Part shown: positions 1-10,537 of the stretch, one piece after another
How positions within the stretch are numbered: position 1 is the stretch's first letter
Layout of the letters: every line of letters starts with the position of its first letter
From: Rhynchopus euleeides
Lineage: Eukaryota; Euglenozoa; Diplonemea; Diplonemida; Diplonemidae
Assembly: GCA_963210315.1 (NCBI GenBank)
Contig: OY723320.1
Location: forward strand, 1,054,001-1,118,000
Direction of reading: 5' to 3'
DNA: 64,000 nt
Translations under genes and position numbers: made by a program
The notes under the pieces: model-generated
Database searches by the model: none
Told to the model about the DNA's origin: nothing
The model's input: the letters and a program-made list of their open reading frames with translations, nothing else

Positions 1-317
1 AAACCCCTTTGCCTCTCACACTGCTTCAGGGCCACCCTACTCTGTCAAGCACTACCCAGAACCACTGACTTGGGGTGGTCAGGCTGGTGAAACTGCAGGG
101 CAAGCAACCCAAGATGGCCTGAAGCGCAAGAGACCGCGTCACCCCCCTGCCCAACCACCCGTTGTTCTCCACAGAGAGTGTTTGTTGCGATGTTTCCCCC
201 CGGCACACGCAAGCGCCTGTGTTGTGTGTAGGCGCGCATCTCAATAGCAACGCATCTCGCCGCCATGCAGATCATCTTGTCTGTCCCTCACACACCCACC
301 CCTACACACACGCGCTA
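1..317. other. Upstream region of the cyclase gene, no gene seen
   Basis: No convincing reading frame. It holds a CA-rich stretch just before the cyclase start (about 284-312) and a CAG at 267-269 after a mixed pyrimidine tract that could serve as a splice acceptor. No TATA box is obvious. Confidence 0.4.
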
Positions 318-3300
318 ATGTCTGGCGGATCGTTCCTCAGCAGCATGTTCTCGATGGGGAAGGCGTCGAAGAGTGCCTCAGGCAAAGCTGCCCCCTCTAC
401 CGTGCAGAAGAAGAAGAAGTGCGCCAAGGTGAAGGCGCCCTGCAGCACCGCAGCTGGGGACGTGTCGTACTCGGGCCGCTGCATCCGGCGCATCGAGGTG
501 GCCGCACCCGACGCGCCGGCGGGCACGGAGGAGCTGCCGGTGTGTGCGGTGGTGGTGACGCTGCGTGCGGGGAGCACTTACGACGGATTGTTCGACGCCG
601 TGCCCCAGCAGACGGACGGGGGCCGTGTGGCTGTCTTCGGCATCGACATGACCCGGATCTCCGCCACGGCTCTGGCGCACCACATGTTCACGGCTGCTGC
701 AGAACCTGCTGATGCTGGCGCTGCCGCAGACGGGGTCGGCACCCCGCCACCTACATCTGTGCCGGCCTCGTTCTCCTCCACCACCAGCCCCACCGCCGCC
801 CCTGCTGCCACTGCCGGGACCCCAGACGTGCCGCCGCTCGAGGGGGGCGACATCCAGCTCTTCGAGGCGCTGCGGCAGGACCTGGCCGCTGTGGACCCAG
901 AGTGCACAGTGTTCAACTTCGAATGCTGCGCCAACTGCTCCAGCGCCGGGTTCATGGAACACGGAACACAGCGGGGGCGAGGTGTTGGTGGACTCCTTCA
1001 GGGGGCGGGATTACTTCCGTGGGTACCGCACCGAATGGATGCACTTCCCCTTCGATGGCACGGCGGAGGACACCAGCTGGCACCACTGGGATGCGTGGGT
1101 TGAGTGCCCCAACGGAGGCGCCCCTTCCTCTTGCCACCGGTTTGCGCAGGGGAGGGACGGGCAGGCGATCCGGCTTGACAGGGGTGGGTCGATACGCATA
1201 TCCCCATATCTCACCCAGCGCGTCCCGAGGGTGGTTGCGCGGAGGGATCTGGCAGGGGGCAGTGGGGGGGCGTATCGCAGCACCCTCGACTATTTCAACA
1301 ACACACTCCCTTGGGGCGGGGTTCCGGATGTGATCGTCGTGCCGACCCAAGAGTGACTACTCCGTGTCGGTTTGGGTCCGCCGCGACCCCTCCTCCGCCG
1401 CCAGGGACACTCGCTCTACCAAGGGGATCCTCTTCGCCGACTCCATGACCCCAGATTCCAACTTCAGGCTGTATGACGATGGGTCCATCCTCATATCCGT
1501 CATCTCCTACGGCTGCAAGACGGGGGCGGTAGCCGGAGGCATTCCTGAGGGCCGCTGGGTTCACCTCACCGCTTCTGTCGCCTTCGCGCAGAGGAGGAAG
1601 GGGGGCTTTTGCGCGCTATATGTCGACGGGGTGAAGAGGTCCCAAAGCCCGATGGGGGAACAGGTACCCCTGACCCTCGTCACGCAGAACTACTCCATCG
1701 GGCAGGGCTTTAGCGGGCTGATTGACGACCTGAGGGTGCACAACAGGTCTCTCGGCGAGCAGGAGGTGGCTGCCCTGATGAAGACGGGGGATGCGAGGTG
1801 GGTTCCGGATCAGAGCCTCACATTTGCACTCCACGTCGCCTGGCAGCAGGCGGGGGCCTCCGGGGATCGCATGATGGCTGTGATGCTGCCATCTGAGGAT
1901 ATCGCGCGTGAGTCCGCAGGCAACGCAGAGGAGATGCTGCGAGTCATCCACCAGCAGGACCGTGCCATGCAGGACAGCCTCAGCAGCAAGAGCACCGCAA
2001 CATGGCTTGTCGCCACGGCTGTACTCCTCCTCGGCGTCTTTCTCTTTGTGGCATTCAACGCAGCAATGGCGCGTCCCCTCTCCCTATTTGCCCGGGAGAT
2101 CGTGAGGGTCGCCAACGCAGACGTCGAAGGTATCGCGGAGATGCCCGAAGGGGAGTCCTCGCTGAAGGAGATCAACGTGATGCGCGGCGCCATCAACACC
2201 CTCGTCGCCAACATGCGGGAATATAAAGCTTTCATGCCGGAGGCAATCTTCGACACGGAGCCTCTGGCGCCCTTCTCGGGGGAGCATCAGCAGCAGGCGC
2301 CTGGGAGTGAGGGGCCTGTCGCAGTCGTGTTCACCGATATAGAGGGCTCGACCCGCCTGTGGGAGCTGACTCCGGCTGGCATGTCGGACGCGCTGCGCAT
2401 GCACAACTCCATAATCCGCGAGGTGGTTCGCAGCTGCCGCGGATATGAGGTGAAGACGATCGGCGACTCTTTCATGCTAGCGTTCGCAACCCTAGGGGAG
2501 GCAGTCCGCTTCGCAATGGAGTCGCAGATACGACTGCGAAACGCATCGTGGCCCGACGCTCTGGAAGAGGTTGTCGTGAAGCATCATGCCGGGTCCTACT
2601 CCGGGCTGCACGTCCGGATGGGGATCGGGTATGGCGACGTCACGATTGAGTTCAACGATATTGTCCAGAGATATGACTACTTCGGGCCGACTGTCAACCG
2701 CGCCGCGCGTCTGGAGTCGCAGGGCATCGGCGGCTGCACCGTCATGGAGGATGATATAGTCGCAGCGCTCTGCGGCGATTTCTGCGATTCCCGGGCAGAT
2801 GTTGCAGTCGTCCCTATCGGGCACCGCACCCTAAAGGGCATCGGAGATCGCGTGGCGCTGTCGCTGCTCATCCCCAAATCGCACGCCCCTCTGCTGGGGT
2901 TTGTCAGGGATAACGTGGAGAGGTTGAACCCGCTGGTGCAGCGCACCGACAGCGAGGCTGTGTCGGTCGTCAGCACCGCCAGCAGCAACCGCAGCAGCGG
3001 GACGGGGGGCTCCGCCCCCCAGCACCGGAAGAGGAAGGTGGGGGCGCCGACCGACAGGTTCGACGAGCAGCTCATCGAGATTCGCAGCGCCACCACAGGG
3101 TTTGTCGACGTCGTGCTGGAGGAGTGGGCCGCAGGGGTCGACGTGACGCAGCAGGTCAACCTGCATCTCGCGCGCCTCGCGGCCTGCCTGTCGCGGTGCG
3201 ACGGGAGGCTGATCAACATCTGCGGGACAGCAGCCTTTGTCGGGTGGAACACCTTGGCGCCGTGCGCAGCCCATGTAGAAAACAGCCTTCGATTCTCGGC

Positions 3301-3670
3301 GCTTGTGCAGTGCCCCTTGCCACAGGTGTTCTGCGGCATATGCACCGACCGGCTGAGTTCTGGCTATGTTGGCGCAAGAGGGCAGCGCTATGTAACAGCG
3401 GTTGGCACCTGTGCCCAGGTGTGTGTAGCGGCATGCCTGTATGGAGAGCGTGACGGGAGGGCCGTGATTTTTGCCACGCAGGATACTCACATCTTCCAGC
3501 CTCTGCAGGCCCGTGGGCTTGCTGTGCCTATCGCCGAGGTCGTGCGGAGTGGCGTGCACTACCCGTCCTTCGAGATCGGCCCTGCCGCCCTGCTTGCGTA
3601 CATGGATGAGCACGGAAGCCTTTTCAGCCGCGCTGCGCCAGCCCTCAACAAGGTGGGGGCTTGGGAGTAG
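318..3670 (+). CDS. Receptor-type adenylyl cyclase: LamG-like domain, one TM, HAMP-like linker, class III cyclase, C-terminal region
   Basis: Class III cyclase making cAMP from ATP at a membrane. The first good ATG is at 318. A low-complexity N-terminal part (318-about 970) leads to a LamG/concanavalin-like domain (about 1030-1790, with WMHFPFDG and later DYSVSVWVRR). A transmembrane segment lies near 1999-2070, then a HAMP-like linker to about 2240. The catalytic domain (about 2320-2870) has the metal aspartates in FTDIEGST and KTIGDSF, the adenine-selecting Lys of EVKT and Asp of YDYFG, and the transition-state Asn and Arg of VNRAAR, so adenylyl rather than guanylyl cyclase is expected. A further region (about 3060-3660) may be a degenerate second cyclase-like domain. 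The frame shifts by +1 near 955-1000 and again between 1334 and 1351, both within or next to LamG. Either assembly indels, a decayed gene or very short introns could explain this. From 1334 to the stop at 3670 the frame is clean. Single-TM architecture resembles trypanosomatid receptor cyclases. Confidence 0.8.
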
Positions 3671-3903
3671 GGATCCGGAAAGGGTGCCCACCTGCACCGT
3701 TCGGACAAAACAAAACCCAATTCCAAGTCGTCCCCCCCCCCCCCCCCCCAAATAGGTGGGGAGGGTTGGTCCTTCTGTGTACGTGGCATTGCAGGTTGTG
3801 ATTTTGAGGTGAAATGGCTCTGCATGTTGCTCGTGGGTTTGCTATTGGGTGATCACCCCGGTGCCACTCGTTGGTTAGCGAGTGGCGCTCGTCACCCGGC
3901 GTG

Positions 3904-3911
3904 TATAAATA
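3904..3911 (+). promoter_or_regulatory. Possible TATA box (TATAAATA)
   Basis: A perfect TATAAATA in gene-free DNA 230 bases after the cyclase stop. No reading frame follows within 2 kb, so if real it would serve a non-coding RNA. It may be chance. Confidence 0.2.
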
Positions 3912-4410
3912 GCATGAGGTACTTTGCTACGCAGATCATGCAGGACACACCACACCCGCAGCAGGCGTGTGGGGTGTTCTCGCGATCTTGATGTGCAACA
4001 CAGTGCACGTCACTCCCCATGCGCACCTGTGGTCATCGAGACCGCAGAAGAATATTTGGCTCTCTCCTTTCCCCCGCAGAATACGTTGGTCAAATGAACC
4101 AGGCAAATGTGTCTTCTCTCTCTCTTCTTTGGGAGGTCTGCTGGCTCCCCATTAGTTTCTCAGCAAACTTCCGCCGCTCTATTGTTATTTGCTGATTCTG
4201 CCTCGCTGGAATTGGCGCCAAATCCGTTGGGGGGTCTTCTGGAAACCCAACAAGGTTTCCCTTGTTGGGCAACACGCCGCAGTGAACATCACCCACTACC
4301 CCCACTCCCCCAACTCCCCTCTCACTCTCCAAAAAGGACTAACGTTGCAAGAAGACTTGCCTTTCACACTAGACAATCAAACCACCTCCTGGATTTTCTG
4401 CATTGTAATT

Positions 4411-4514
4411 TTTTGTGCGCGCTCGACAAAAAAAAAGTACTCTGGAACTGTTTCTCCCACAGCAGTTGAAGTTGCTGGTCAGGGGTGTCTACAATATAGC
4501 GAAAGGAGTACGCC
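4411..4514 (+). repeat. GTGCGC-superfamily short repeat, copy A1
   Basis: Starts at TTTTGTGCGCGCTCG, then CTGGAACTG, CCCACAGCAG, TTGCTGGTCAGGG and ends GCGAAAGGAGTACG. The same ordered blocks recur at 31161-31254 and 63864-63965 and in reverse at 40721-40894 and 41917-42108. Confidence 0.65.
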
Positions 4515-5916
4515 TTGGGCCTTCTATTCTGTGGAAGCAGTGTGTCGACACGACAAACCAAAGTGAGAGAGAGCGGGGTGTTTGATGAGTAACTTTTTCC
4601 CGATATTGCAGCGGCACACTTCCGTGGCCTCTGCGGGAAAGTCGTCGGTTCTTCCTGCTCCTTTTTTGCCCTCTGCACTGGTTGAAACAGTGAGGCCCTG
4701 CTTCGTTGGCTGAGTGTGTGCACCGGGGCACTTGACATGGTTTCCACAAGCACAAGCGCAGTGAGATGCTGAATCACCTGTGCATCGAGCTAGCAAGCCC
4801 GCTCAGCGGGGGGAAGGGGGGGAGGGGGGGCGCTTCCCCGCAGGATGCCGCACGAGCTAAATCAACCCTCGTTGGCGCGCGTTTCTTCTCCCCCCCCCAC
4901 TGATTTGCAGGCGCAAGGTTTTGTTGTCAAGTTGCACGAGCAACGCAGGAAACTGTGCGCGATGCAGATCAGGCAGGGCACACCCTGCATCAAGGCGGTG
5001 TGGGGTCCCGCCTGATTTCTCTCTCTCTCTTGGACGGAATAGCGTAGCGTTGCGAAGAGAACTTGTTTTGTGCGTCACATATATCACACACTGCATATGC
5101 AGGAGGTGCCGGGGAGCTACACGCGGAGACTGCCCCGCCCTAGCTTCCCACCCAAGCATCATCTGTATTGACCTCACGCAACAAACACATTACAAAACAA
5201 GTTCTCTCTCTCTCCCTCTCTCTCTCTCGTTTGCTTTAAGCGTGAATATCACCGGAACGAAAATACTCGCACCCCCCCACCCTCTCTCTCTCTCTCTCTC
5301 TCACCTCCCACCCCTTACTGATTTTGCAGACACACAGTTTTTCGTTGCCGTCCCACCCGCCGGAGGTCGTTTATGCTCATCCACACTGCCCCCTCTCGCC
5401 CCCCTCCCCACTCCTTGTAGCCACTGCAACATATCTGGTGTGGTGGCTACAAAAAAAAAGGACTCACATTGCAAGAAGGTAGTCTGGGTGACTTGCCTTT
5501 TCCATTCACTCTCGACGATCAAACCCCCTCCCCCCACTCCTTTCTTTTCCCGATAAACGTGCCACTTTACAGTGGTTCTGTTCCACAAGCTAACAAAAAA
5601 AAGTAGTTGTAAGCAGTGCCTTGGTTTGTTGCCAGGTTATACTGAACACGCAGAGGGGAGGGGGGGCGTGCACTGCGGGAGTGTCGGACTAGGGGAGCCT
5701 GCAGGTGAGTGGTGGTGGAGTTGTTGTTGGCTCTCGGAAGCACCCACACTCCCGACCCGCAGAGACAAGGCAAAGAGAGCAGGGGGCCTGCATACAGAGT
5801 GAAGAGCGACTCCCTCTCAAGTTCCGAAGCTGGAGGAATGAAGGGAGGTCCGTCTCTACTTGCGCTGAAGCCCCCCTATCCCTTATGACCTGCCGTCTGC
5901 TCTCTGCCACCCCTTG

Positions 5917-6167
5917 CCAGCACAGAGCACAGGACATGCAAAGACACACGTTGCTTGGCTGCGCGTCCCCCGCACACCCCACACCCCAAACACCCCTGAC
6001 CCTGGCACTGCTGGCACTGTGTTGTTGTCCCTTCCAGCTCGGTGTGTTGCCGCTGTGTGATGAGGGCCACCCTTCCCTTCCCTCCACACACACACACACC
6101 GCACCTCCAGCAGAGGCGCAGTTACACAGCACTCAGGGAGGGAGGGAAGCAGAAGAGAAGAGAAGAG
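5917..6167 (+). repeat. WD40 leader cassette, first copy
   Basis: About 250 bases running from the CACAGAGCACAGGACATG block through TGTTGTCCCTTCCAG, a CA repeat and a purine tract (GAAGAGAAGAGAAGAG) to the ATG. Nearly identical copies precede the genes at 7613, 22513, 23931 and 52497, with altered forms before 21069 and 26098. The polypyrimidine-CAG inside it looks like a splice acceptor, cis or trans. Confidence 0.7.
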
Positions 6168-7319
6168 ATGGAGGTGACGGTGAGGCACGCGGGGAGCGGG
6201 CAGAGCTGCGTTGTCGATGTTGCGGACACCGACACCGTGCTGGATCTGAAGACACGCGCGGTGGGGGAGATCTTCGCAGGCCGCCGCATCGATGCACGCA
6301 GAGTGGCTGGCGGGCTGGCGGCACACATCGGCACGGGGACGGCGGAGGAGGACCTGCTTGACGACACCCTGCACATCGCAGACACGCGCCTCGAGGGTGG
6401 GGATGACGTCCAGTTGGTACAGCGCTGGGCTGACGTGAAGGCGCCTGCTGAGTACACAACCAGGGAGAAGATCAAGACTATCGAAGTGTCAGCCTGTGGC
6501 ACACTGTGCTGTGCTGTCACAGGGACACGTACCCTGTACATCTTCGACACCACCACTGCTGAGTTGCTGACTGAGCTCGGGCTGGAGGGCATGCGTAACA
6601 ATTCCTCCCGTGTCGCCTTCTCCAGGTGTGGCGGGTGGATCGCAGCTGGTTATAAACCCACTGTCGCTGTGTGGAGCACATCAACGTGGGAGTGTGTGCA
6701 CACCCTTGAGGGTCACGCAAGTTGGGTGTACAGTCTCGCGTGGACACACTGCGGCCGTCTCGTGTCAGGTTCAGAGGACCACACAGTGCGTGTGTGGGAC
6801 GTGGAGGAGGGTGTGTGCACCGCTGTGCTGGAGGGTCACACAGGCTGGGTCCTCGGACTTGCTGTGTCACACACAAGCATCTTCAGCGGGTCTCAAGACA
6901 AGACGATCCGAGTGTGGGACCTGGACACCCTCTGCCACACCCACACCCTGACTGGTCACACAGAAACAGTGAATGACGTTGCCCTCACCACCGACGAGGA
7001 GCTGCTGGTTTCCCGTCACAACAGGGGCACTGTGACGGTGTGGTGCACCAACACACTTCAGTGCTTGAGGACGGTTCATGTAGATAAGGGCTCCTTTGAT
7101 CTCGCGGTGTCACAGGAGGGTGACTTCATTGCGACTGTCGACTGCAACGATCATTTAACTCTGACTCGCCTCAGCACAGGGCAGCCTCTCGAGATGGTGC
7201 AACAAACTGCGGGCCGCCATATTGCCACCAGCCCCTGTGGCAGGTGGCTCTTCCTCGGTCAGGAAACCTTTTATTGTGTGCAGCCTGTCAGCACCCTGCT
7301 GCAACAGCGTATCTCTTAA
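6168..7319 (+). CDS. UBL-WD40 protein, paralogue 1
   Basis: A 383-residue protein. Residues 1 to about 92 look like a ubiquitin-like beta-grasp: MEVTVRHAG start, DTVLDLK in the helix position, DDTLHIADTRLEGGDDVQLV at the end, comparable in order to ubiquitin. About seven WD40 blades follow (TVRVWD, TIRVWD and related ends; GH starts), giving a likely propeller for protein binding. Start chosen at MEV because every paralogue keeps it right after the purine-rich leader, although the frame is open further upstream. The next paralogue starts 294 bases after its stop. Closest relative is the gene at 52497, not its neighbour. Partner and pathway unknown; a ubiquitin-system adaptor is only a guess. 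Confidence 0.85.
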   Translation: MEVTVRHAGSGQSCVVDVADTDTVLDLKTRAVGEIFAGRRIDARRVAGGLAAHIGTGTAEEDLLDDTLHIADTRLEGGDDVQLVQRWADVKAPAEYTTREKIKTIEVSACGTLCCAVTGTRTLYIFDTTTAELLTELGLEGMRNNSSRVAFSRCGGWIAAGYKPTVAVWSTSTWECVHTLEGHASWVYSLAWTHCGRLVSGSEDHTVRVWDVEEGVCTAVLEGHTGWVLGLAVSHTSIFSGSQDKTIRVWDLDTLCHTHTLTGHTETVNDVALTTDEELLVSRHNRGTVTVWCTNTLQCLRTVHVDKGSFDLAVSQEGDFIATVDCNDHLTLTRLSTGQPLEMVQQTAGRHIATSPCGRWLFLGQETFYCVQPVSTLLQQRIS

Positions 7320-7612
7320 GCATGCGTCTGCCGGCCTGCTGCCTGCTCTCTGCCACCCTTGCCAGCACAGAGCACAGGACATGCAAAGACACACGTTGCT
7401 TGGCTGCGCGTCCCCCGCACACCCCACACCCCAAACACCCCTGACCCTGGCACTGCTGGCACTGTGTTGTTGTCCCTTCCAGCTCGGTGTGTTGCCGCTG
7501 TGTGATGAGGGCCACCCTTCCCTTCCCTCCACACACACACACACCGCACCTCCAGCAGAGGCGCAGTTTCACAGCACTCAGGGAGGGAGGGAAGCAGAAG
7601 AGAAGAGAAGAG

Positions 7613-8815
7613 ATGGAGGTGACGGTGAGGCACGCGGGGAGCGGGCGGAGCTGCGTTGTCGGTGTTGCGGACACCGACACCGTGCTGGATCTGAAGACAC
7701 GCGCGGTGGGGGAGATCTTCGCAGGCCGCCGCATCGACGCAGGCAGAGTGGCTGGCGGGCTGGCGGCACACATCGGCACGGGGACGGCGGAGGAGGACCT
7801 GCTAGACGACACCCTGCACATCGCTGACACGCGCCTCGAGGGTGGGGACCATGTCCAGTTGGTGCATCGTTGGGCTGATGTCAAGGCACCTGCTGTGCAC
7901 CACCCCATCTTATCAACGATCGTTTGCGTCACACTGTCACCCTGTGGCACGCTGTGCTGTGTTCGCACTACAGCAAAAATGGGCATCTTCGACACCACCA
8001 CTGCTGAGTTGGTGACACCTACCTGCCGTGATGTTGGTCTTCATGGATACTCCCGTCTCGCCTGTCTGTTCTCCAGGTGTGGCGGGTGGATCGCGGGAGT
8101 CTCCTTTCGTCACGCCGTCACTGTGCGGAGCACATCGACGTGGAAGTGTGTGCACACCCTTGAGGGTCATGCAGACTCGGTGCACCTTCTCGCGTGGACA
8201 CACTGCGGACGTCTCCTCTCGGGTTCAGAGGACAGCACAGTGCGTGTGTGGGACGTGGAGGAGGGTGTGTGCACCGCTGTGCTGGAGGGTCATACTGACT
8301 GCATCCTCGGGCTTGCTGTGTCACACACAAGCATCTTCAGCGTGTCACGCGACCAGGCGATCCGAGTGTGGGACCTGGACACCCTCAGCCACACCCACAC
8401 CCTGACGGGGTATCAGGGCACTGTGACTGATCTTGCACTCACCACCGATGAGAAGCTGCTGGTGGCTTTATGCTCCGCTGACAAAAGTGTGGAGGTGTGG
8501 TGCACAGACACACTCCAGTGTTTGAGGGCTGTGTGTGTGCCAGGAGTGAGTCTCAGCCTTGTCGCGGTGTCACAGGAGTGTGATTTCATTGCGACTTCCG
8601 ACTGGGCGGGTCGTTTGCATCTGTGTCGCCTCAGCACAGGGAAGCGTATCGAACTGGCACTGAGACGACCATACGCCATGTTTCGGCATCATGTCTTCAG
8701 CCCCTGTGGCAGGTTTCTCTTCACCAGCGAACGCGATGGGTGGGTGCGTGTGTGCGCCCTCAGCACCCTGCTGAAGTACAGTCTGGCTAATAGTGATTAT
8801 TACGAGGCAAAATAA
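7613..8815 (+). CDS. UBL-WD40 protein, paralogue 2
   Basis: 400 residues, same UBL plus WD40 plan as the gene at 6168 and separated from it by a full leader cassette (about 7361-7612). The UBL is almost unchanged, while the middle blades differ: GHADSVH where paralogue 1 has GHASWVY, and TGYQGTV where it has TGHTETV. It has an extra C-terminal tail (KYSLANSDYYEAK) beyond the usual LLxxxxS ending. A large transposon nest begins 13 bases after the stop, so the original 3' untranslated region is displaced. Most like the gene at 26098. Confidence 0.85.
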   Translation: MEVTVRHAGSGRSCVVGVADTDTVLDLKTRAVGEIFAGRRIDAGRVAGGLAAHIGTGTAEEDLLDDTLHIADTRLEGGDHVQLVHRWADVKAPAVHHPILSTIVCVTLSPCGTLCCVRTTAKMGIFDTTTAELVTPTCRDVGLHGYSRLACLFSRCGGWIAGVSFRHAVTVRSTSTWKCVHTLEGHADSVHLLAWTHCGRLLSGSEDSTVRVWDVEEGVCTAVLEGHTDCILGLAVSHTSIFSVSRDQAIRVWDLDTLSHTHTLTGYQGTVTDLALTTDEKLLVALCSADKSVEVWCTDTLQCLRAVCVPGVSLSLVAVSQECDFIATSDWAGRLHLCRLSTGKRIELALRRPYAMFRHHVFSPCGRFLFTSERDGWVRVCALSTLLKYSLANSDYYEAK

Positions 8816-8849
8816 ACAAAGATAATTTGGTGCCCCCGATTACCCCCTA

Positions 8850-9124
8850 CACCACGGACTAGTCGGGCAGTGACGGGTGGGGTCGACTAGTCGGGACGAC
8901 GGGTGAAAACTCGACAGGCGGCACCCGTCGACTCGACGGGCCCACCCGTCGAGTCGACGGGTGAACCTGCTGAAACGACGGGTGTTCCAGCCATTTCCTG
9001 TTGATATGGGCCAATTTCCATTGAAAACTAGGGGAGTACCTTGCATGGCATCAGGTTATTTTTCACGCCGAGCTATCTTCCCTGCACAGACCCACCCCCC
9101 CATTACTTTCCATTTACAATTCCT
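8850..9124. repeat. Left terminal inverted repeat of the two-ORF transposon
   Basis: Pairs with 12573-12847. The outer third has repeated CGACGGGTG motifs and their reverse complements, the likely transposase binding sites; the inner part is unique sequence ending CAATTCCT. Confidence 0.8.
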
Positions 9125-9400
9125 ACTTGATGGGGCCTCAAGTGCACGTGCGACGGCTGTTCTCGTGGATTTTCATTGTTCGAGGGATCTTGACTCTGAC
9201 AAACTGTGTCAGTTTGACAGAGCAACCTACTTCATGAAGGTGATCACTTTTCTGCCAGGCAAATTTTCGCCCCAGCCCCCAACCCTTGCACAACCCACAA
9301 GGCAGTCTCCAAGATACCGTACCCTCATCACCACCCAGGCCAAGATACCCCAAGATACCATCATCACCACCCAGGCCACCCAGACGAGCCACACCAATCA

Positions 9401-10369
9401 ATGCCAGCGGCAAAGCGTACTGCAGCGCAGGCCCTCGCCAGCGCTGTGGACATGACGGTGTTTGTACGTGCTTGGATCAACACGTACGTTGTCGAGCGTG
9501 ATGCTGATGGGTTGAGCCACATGACCCTGAAGCAGCTTCTCGGCAAGCTGACGGATACTACCATCAAGTCGACTGATCCCATCATCAGTCTTGCCCTGTA
9601 CAAAAAGTATGAGAAGCTGGGGGGTGGGGTGATCAGCAAGTCGACCGCGCTGAAGGATGGTCGCACGATGTACGCTGCCCGTGTCAATAGCGGGTCAGAC
9701 ATCGAGTTTGTCGGGTTGGGCCTCCGGAAGAGCAACGGGAAGGACCACCCGACAGGGCTCAAGGAGATGGCCGACGCCTGCCCCGCGGCACCTATCGGTA
9801 CCGCTGCAGCTATGGTGAAGCTGTACGAGGCGGAGAAGAAACAGGCACAGAAGACCCAGCAGAAGACCGGGCCACCGAAGGCCAACAAGGTGGCCTACCC
9901 CCAGTTCTCGGGGGCTCGCAAGAAGGAGGGCGCCAACCTGTACTACGCCTTCGCAGTGGAGGTGGGGTTTGCGCAGCTCCTCAGCTGTTCCCAGAACGGC
10001 CACCAGGTGACGCTCTCGTGGACACGCCTGCGGAAGACTAATGATCTTCCGAAGGGCGAGTACTCCACGGTCCTCATCATCCCGCCAGAGTGCCTGCTCA
10101 ATCTGCAGGTCAAGGCAGAGGCGCGTGATGAGGACGGCATCATTTCCGTCAAGTGTCCGTTGCTGACCAAGCAAGGTTCAGCAATGGACACGACGGCAAG
10201 TGATGGCAGCAAGTGGAAGCTGCTGATGGGGGACGATGATGATGATGAAGAAGATGGTGGGGATGAGGGCACCGAAGATGATGGTGGAGACGGCAGTGAT
10301 GGCGGGGATGCCAACGCCGACACCATCGGCGACTCCACGCCGACCGTGTTCCACAGCGCAGACCTTTGA
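9401..10369 (+). CDS. Transposon ORF1, acidic-tailed protein of unknown function
   Basis: 322 residues, start MPAAKRTAAQ. The body (residues 1-265) has no motif I recognise; a Lys-rich stretch lies near residues 145-170. The last 60 residues are almost all Asp, Glu, Gly and Ser, typical of a chromatin- or nucleic-acid-associated acidic tail. Lies 168 bases upstream of ORF2 in the same orientation and within the same inverted repeats, so it is probably an accessory protein of the element. Confidence 0.6.
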   Translation: MPAAKRTAAQALASAVDMTVFVRAWINTYVVERDADGLSHMTLKQLLGKLTDTTIKSTDPIISLALYKKYEKLGGGVISKSTALKDGRTMYAARVNSGSDIEFVGLGLRKSNGKDHPTGLKEMADACPAAPIGTAAAMVKLYEAEKKQAQKTQQKTGPPKANKVAYPQFSGARKKEGANLYYAFAVEVGFAQLLSCSQNGHQVTLSWTRLRKTNDLPKGEYSTVLIIPPECLLNLQVKAEARDEDGIISVKCPLLTKQGSAMDTTASDGSKWKLLMGDDDDDEEDGGDEGTEDDGGDGSDGGDANADTIGDSTPTVFHSADL

Positions 10370-10537
10370 GCGAGCCAGGAGGAGAGAAACATGATGCATC
10401 AGCGAAATACTGACAGCCCCAAGCCCCTGACCTCTGACCCTGGTAAATGATCACTTGTGCCTTTTTCTCTACGGTTTCAACATTTGGGTATCAACTAGCC
10501 ACTATCAAAGCTGCACTCACTCTTCGCAGGAGGCACC

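Larger units (their letters stand above)
3671..6167. other. Long gene-free interval, repeat-rich
   Basis: No supported gene. It contains a TATAAATA box at 3904-3911, a GTGCGC-family repeat (4411-4514), two CT microsatellites (about 5200-5229 and 5280-5305), two related segments with the shared phrase AGGACT..TTGCAAGAAG (about 4335-4390 and 5458-5530), and two intron-acceptor-like phrases (CTGATTTGCAG at 4899-4910 and ACTGATTTTGCAG near 5318-5330). The WD40 leader cassette starts near 5917. Confidence 0.45.

Noticed and set aside
982-1001. 20-base GT..AG mini-intron at the first cyclase frame break
   Set aside because: Its removal gives the wrong frame; an indel in a G-run is simpler.
2831-3751. 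Long antisense frame opposite the cyclase
   Set aside because: Mirror of GC-rich codons; no motif, and the + frame has clear domains.
6042-6167. Upstream in-frame extension of the WD40 genes (for example from 6060)
   Set aside because: The extension translates the CA-rich and purine-rich leader, is not conserved in length (paralogue 6 lost much of it) and does not look like protein; the MEV start is kept in every copy.
7288-8001. Antisense frames opposite WD40 genes, also at 20312-21724, 22194-22892 and 52082-52891
   Set aside because: They repeat because the sense genes repeat; composition is Ser/Arg/Pro shadow of GC-rich sense codons, with no domain.
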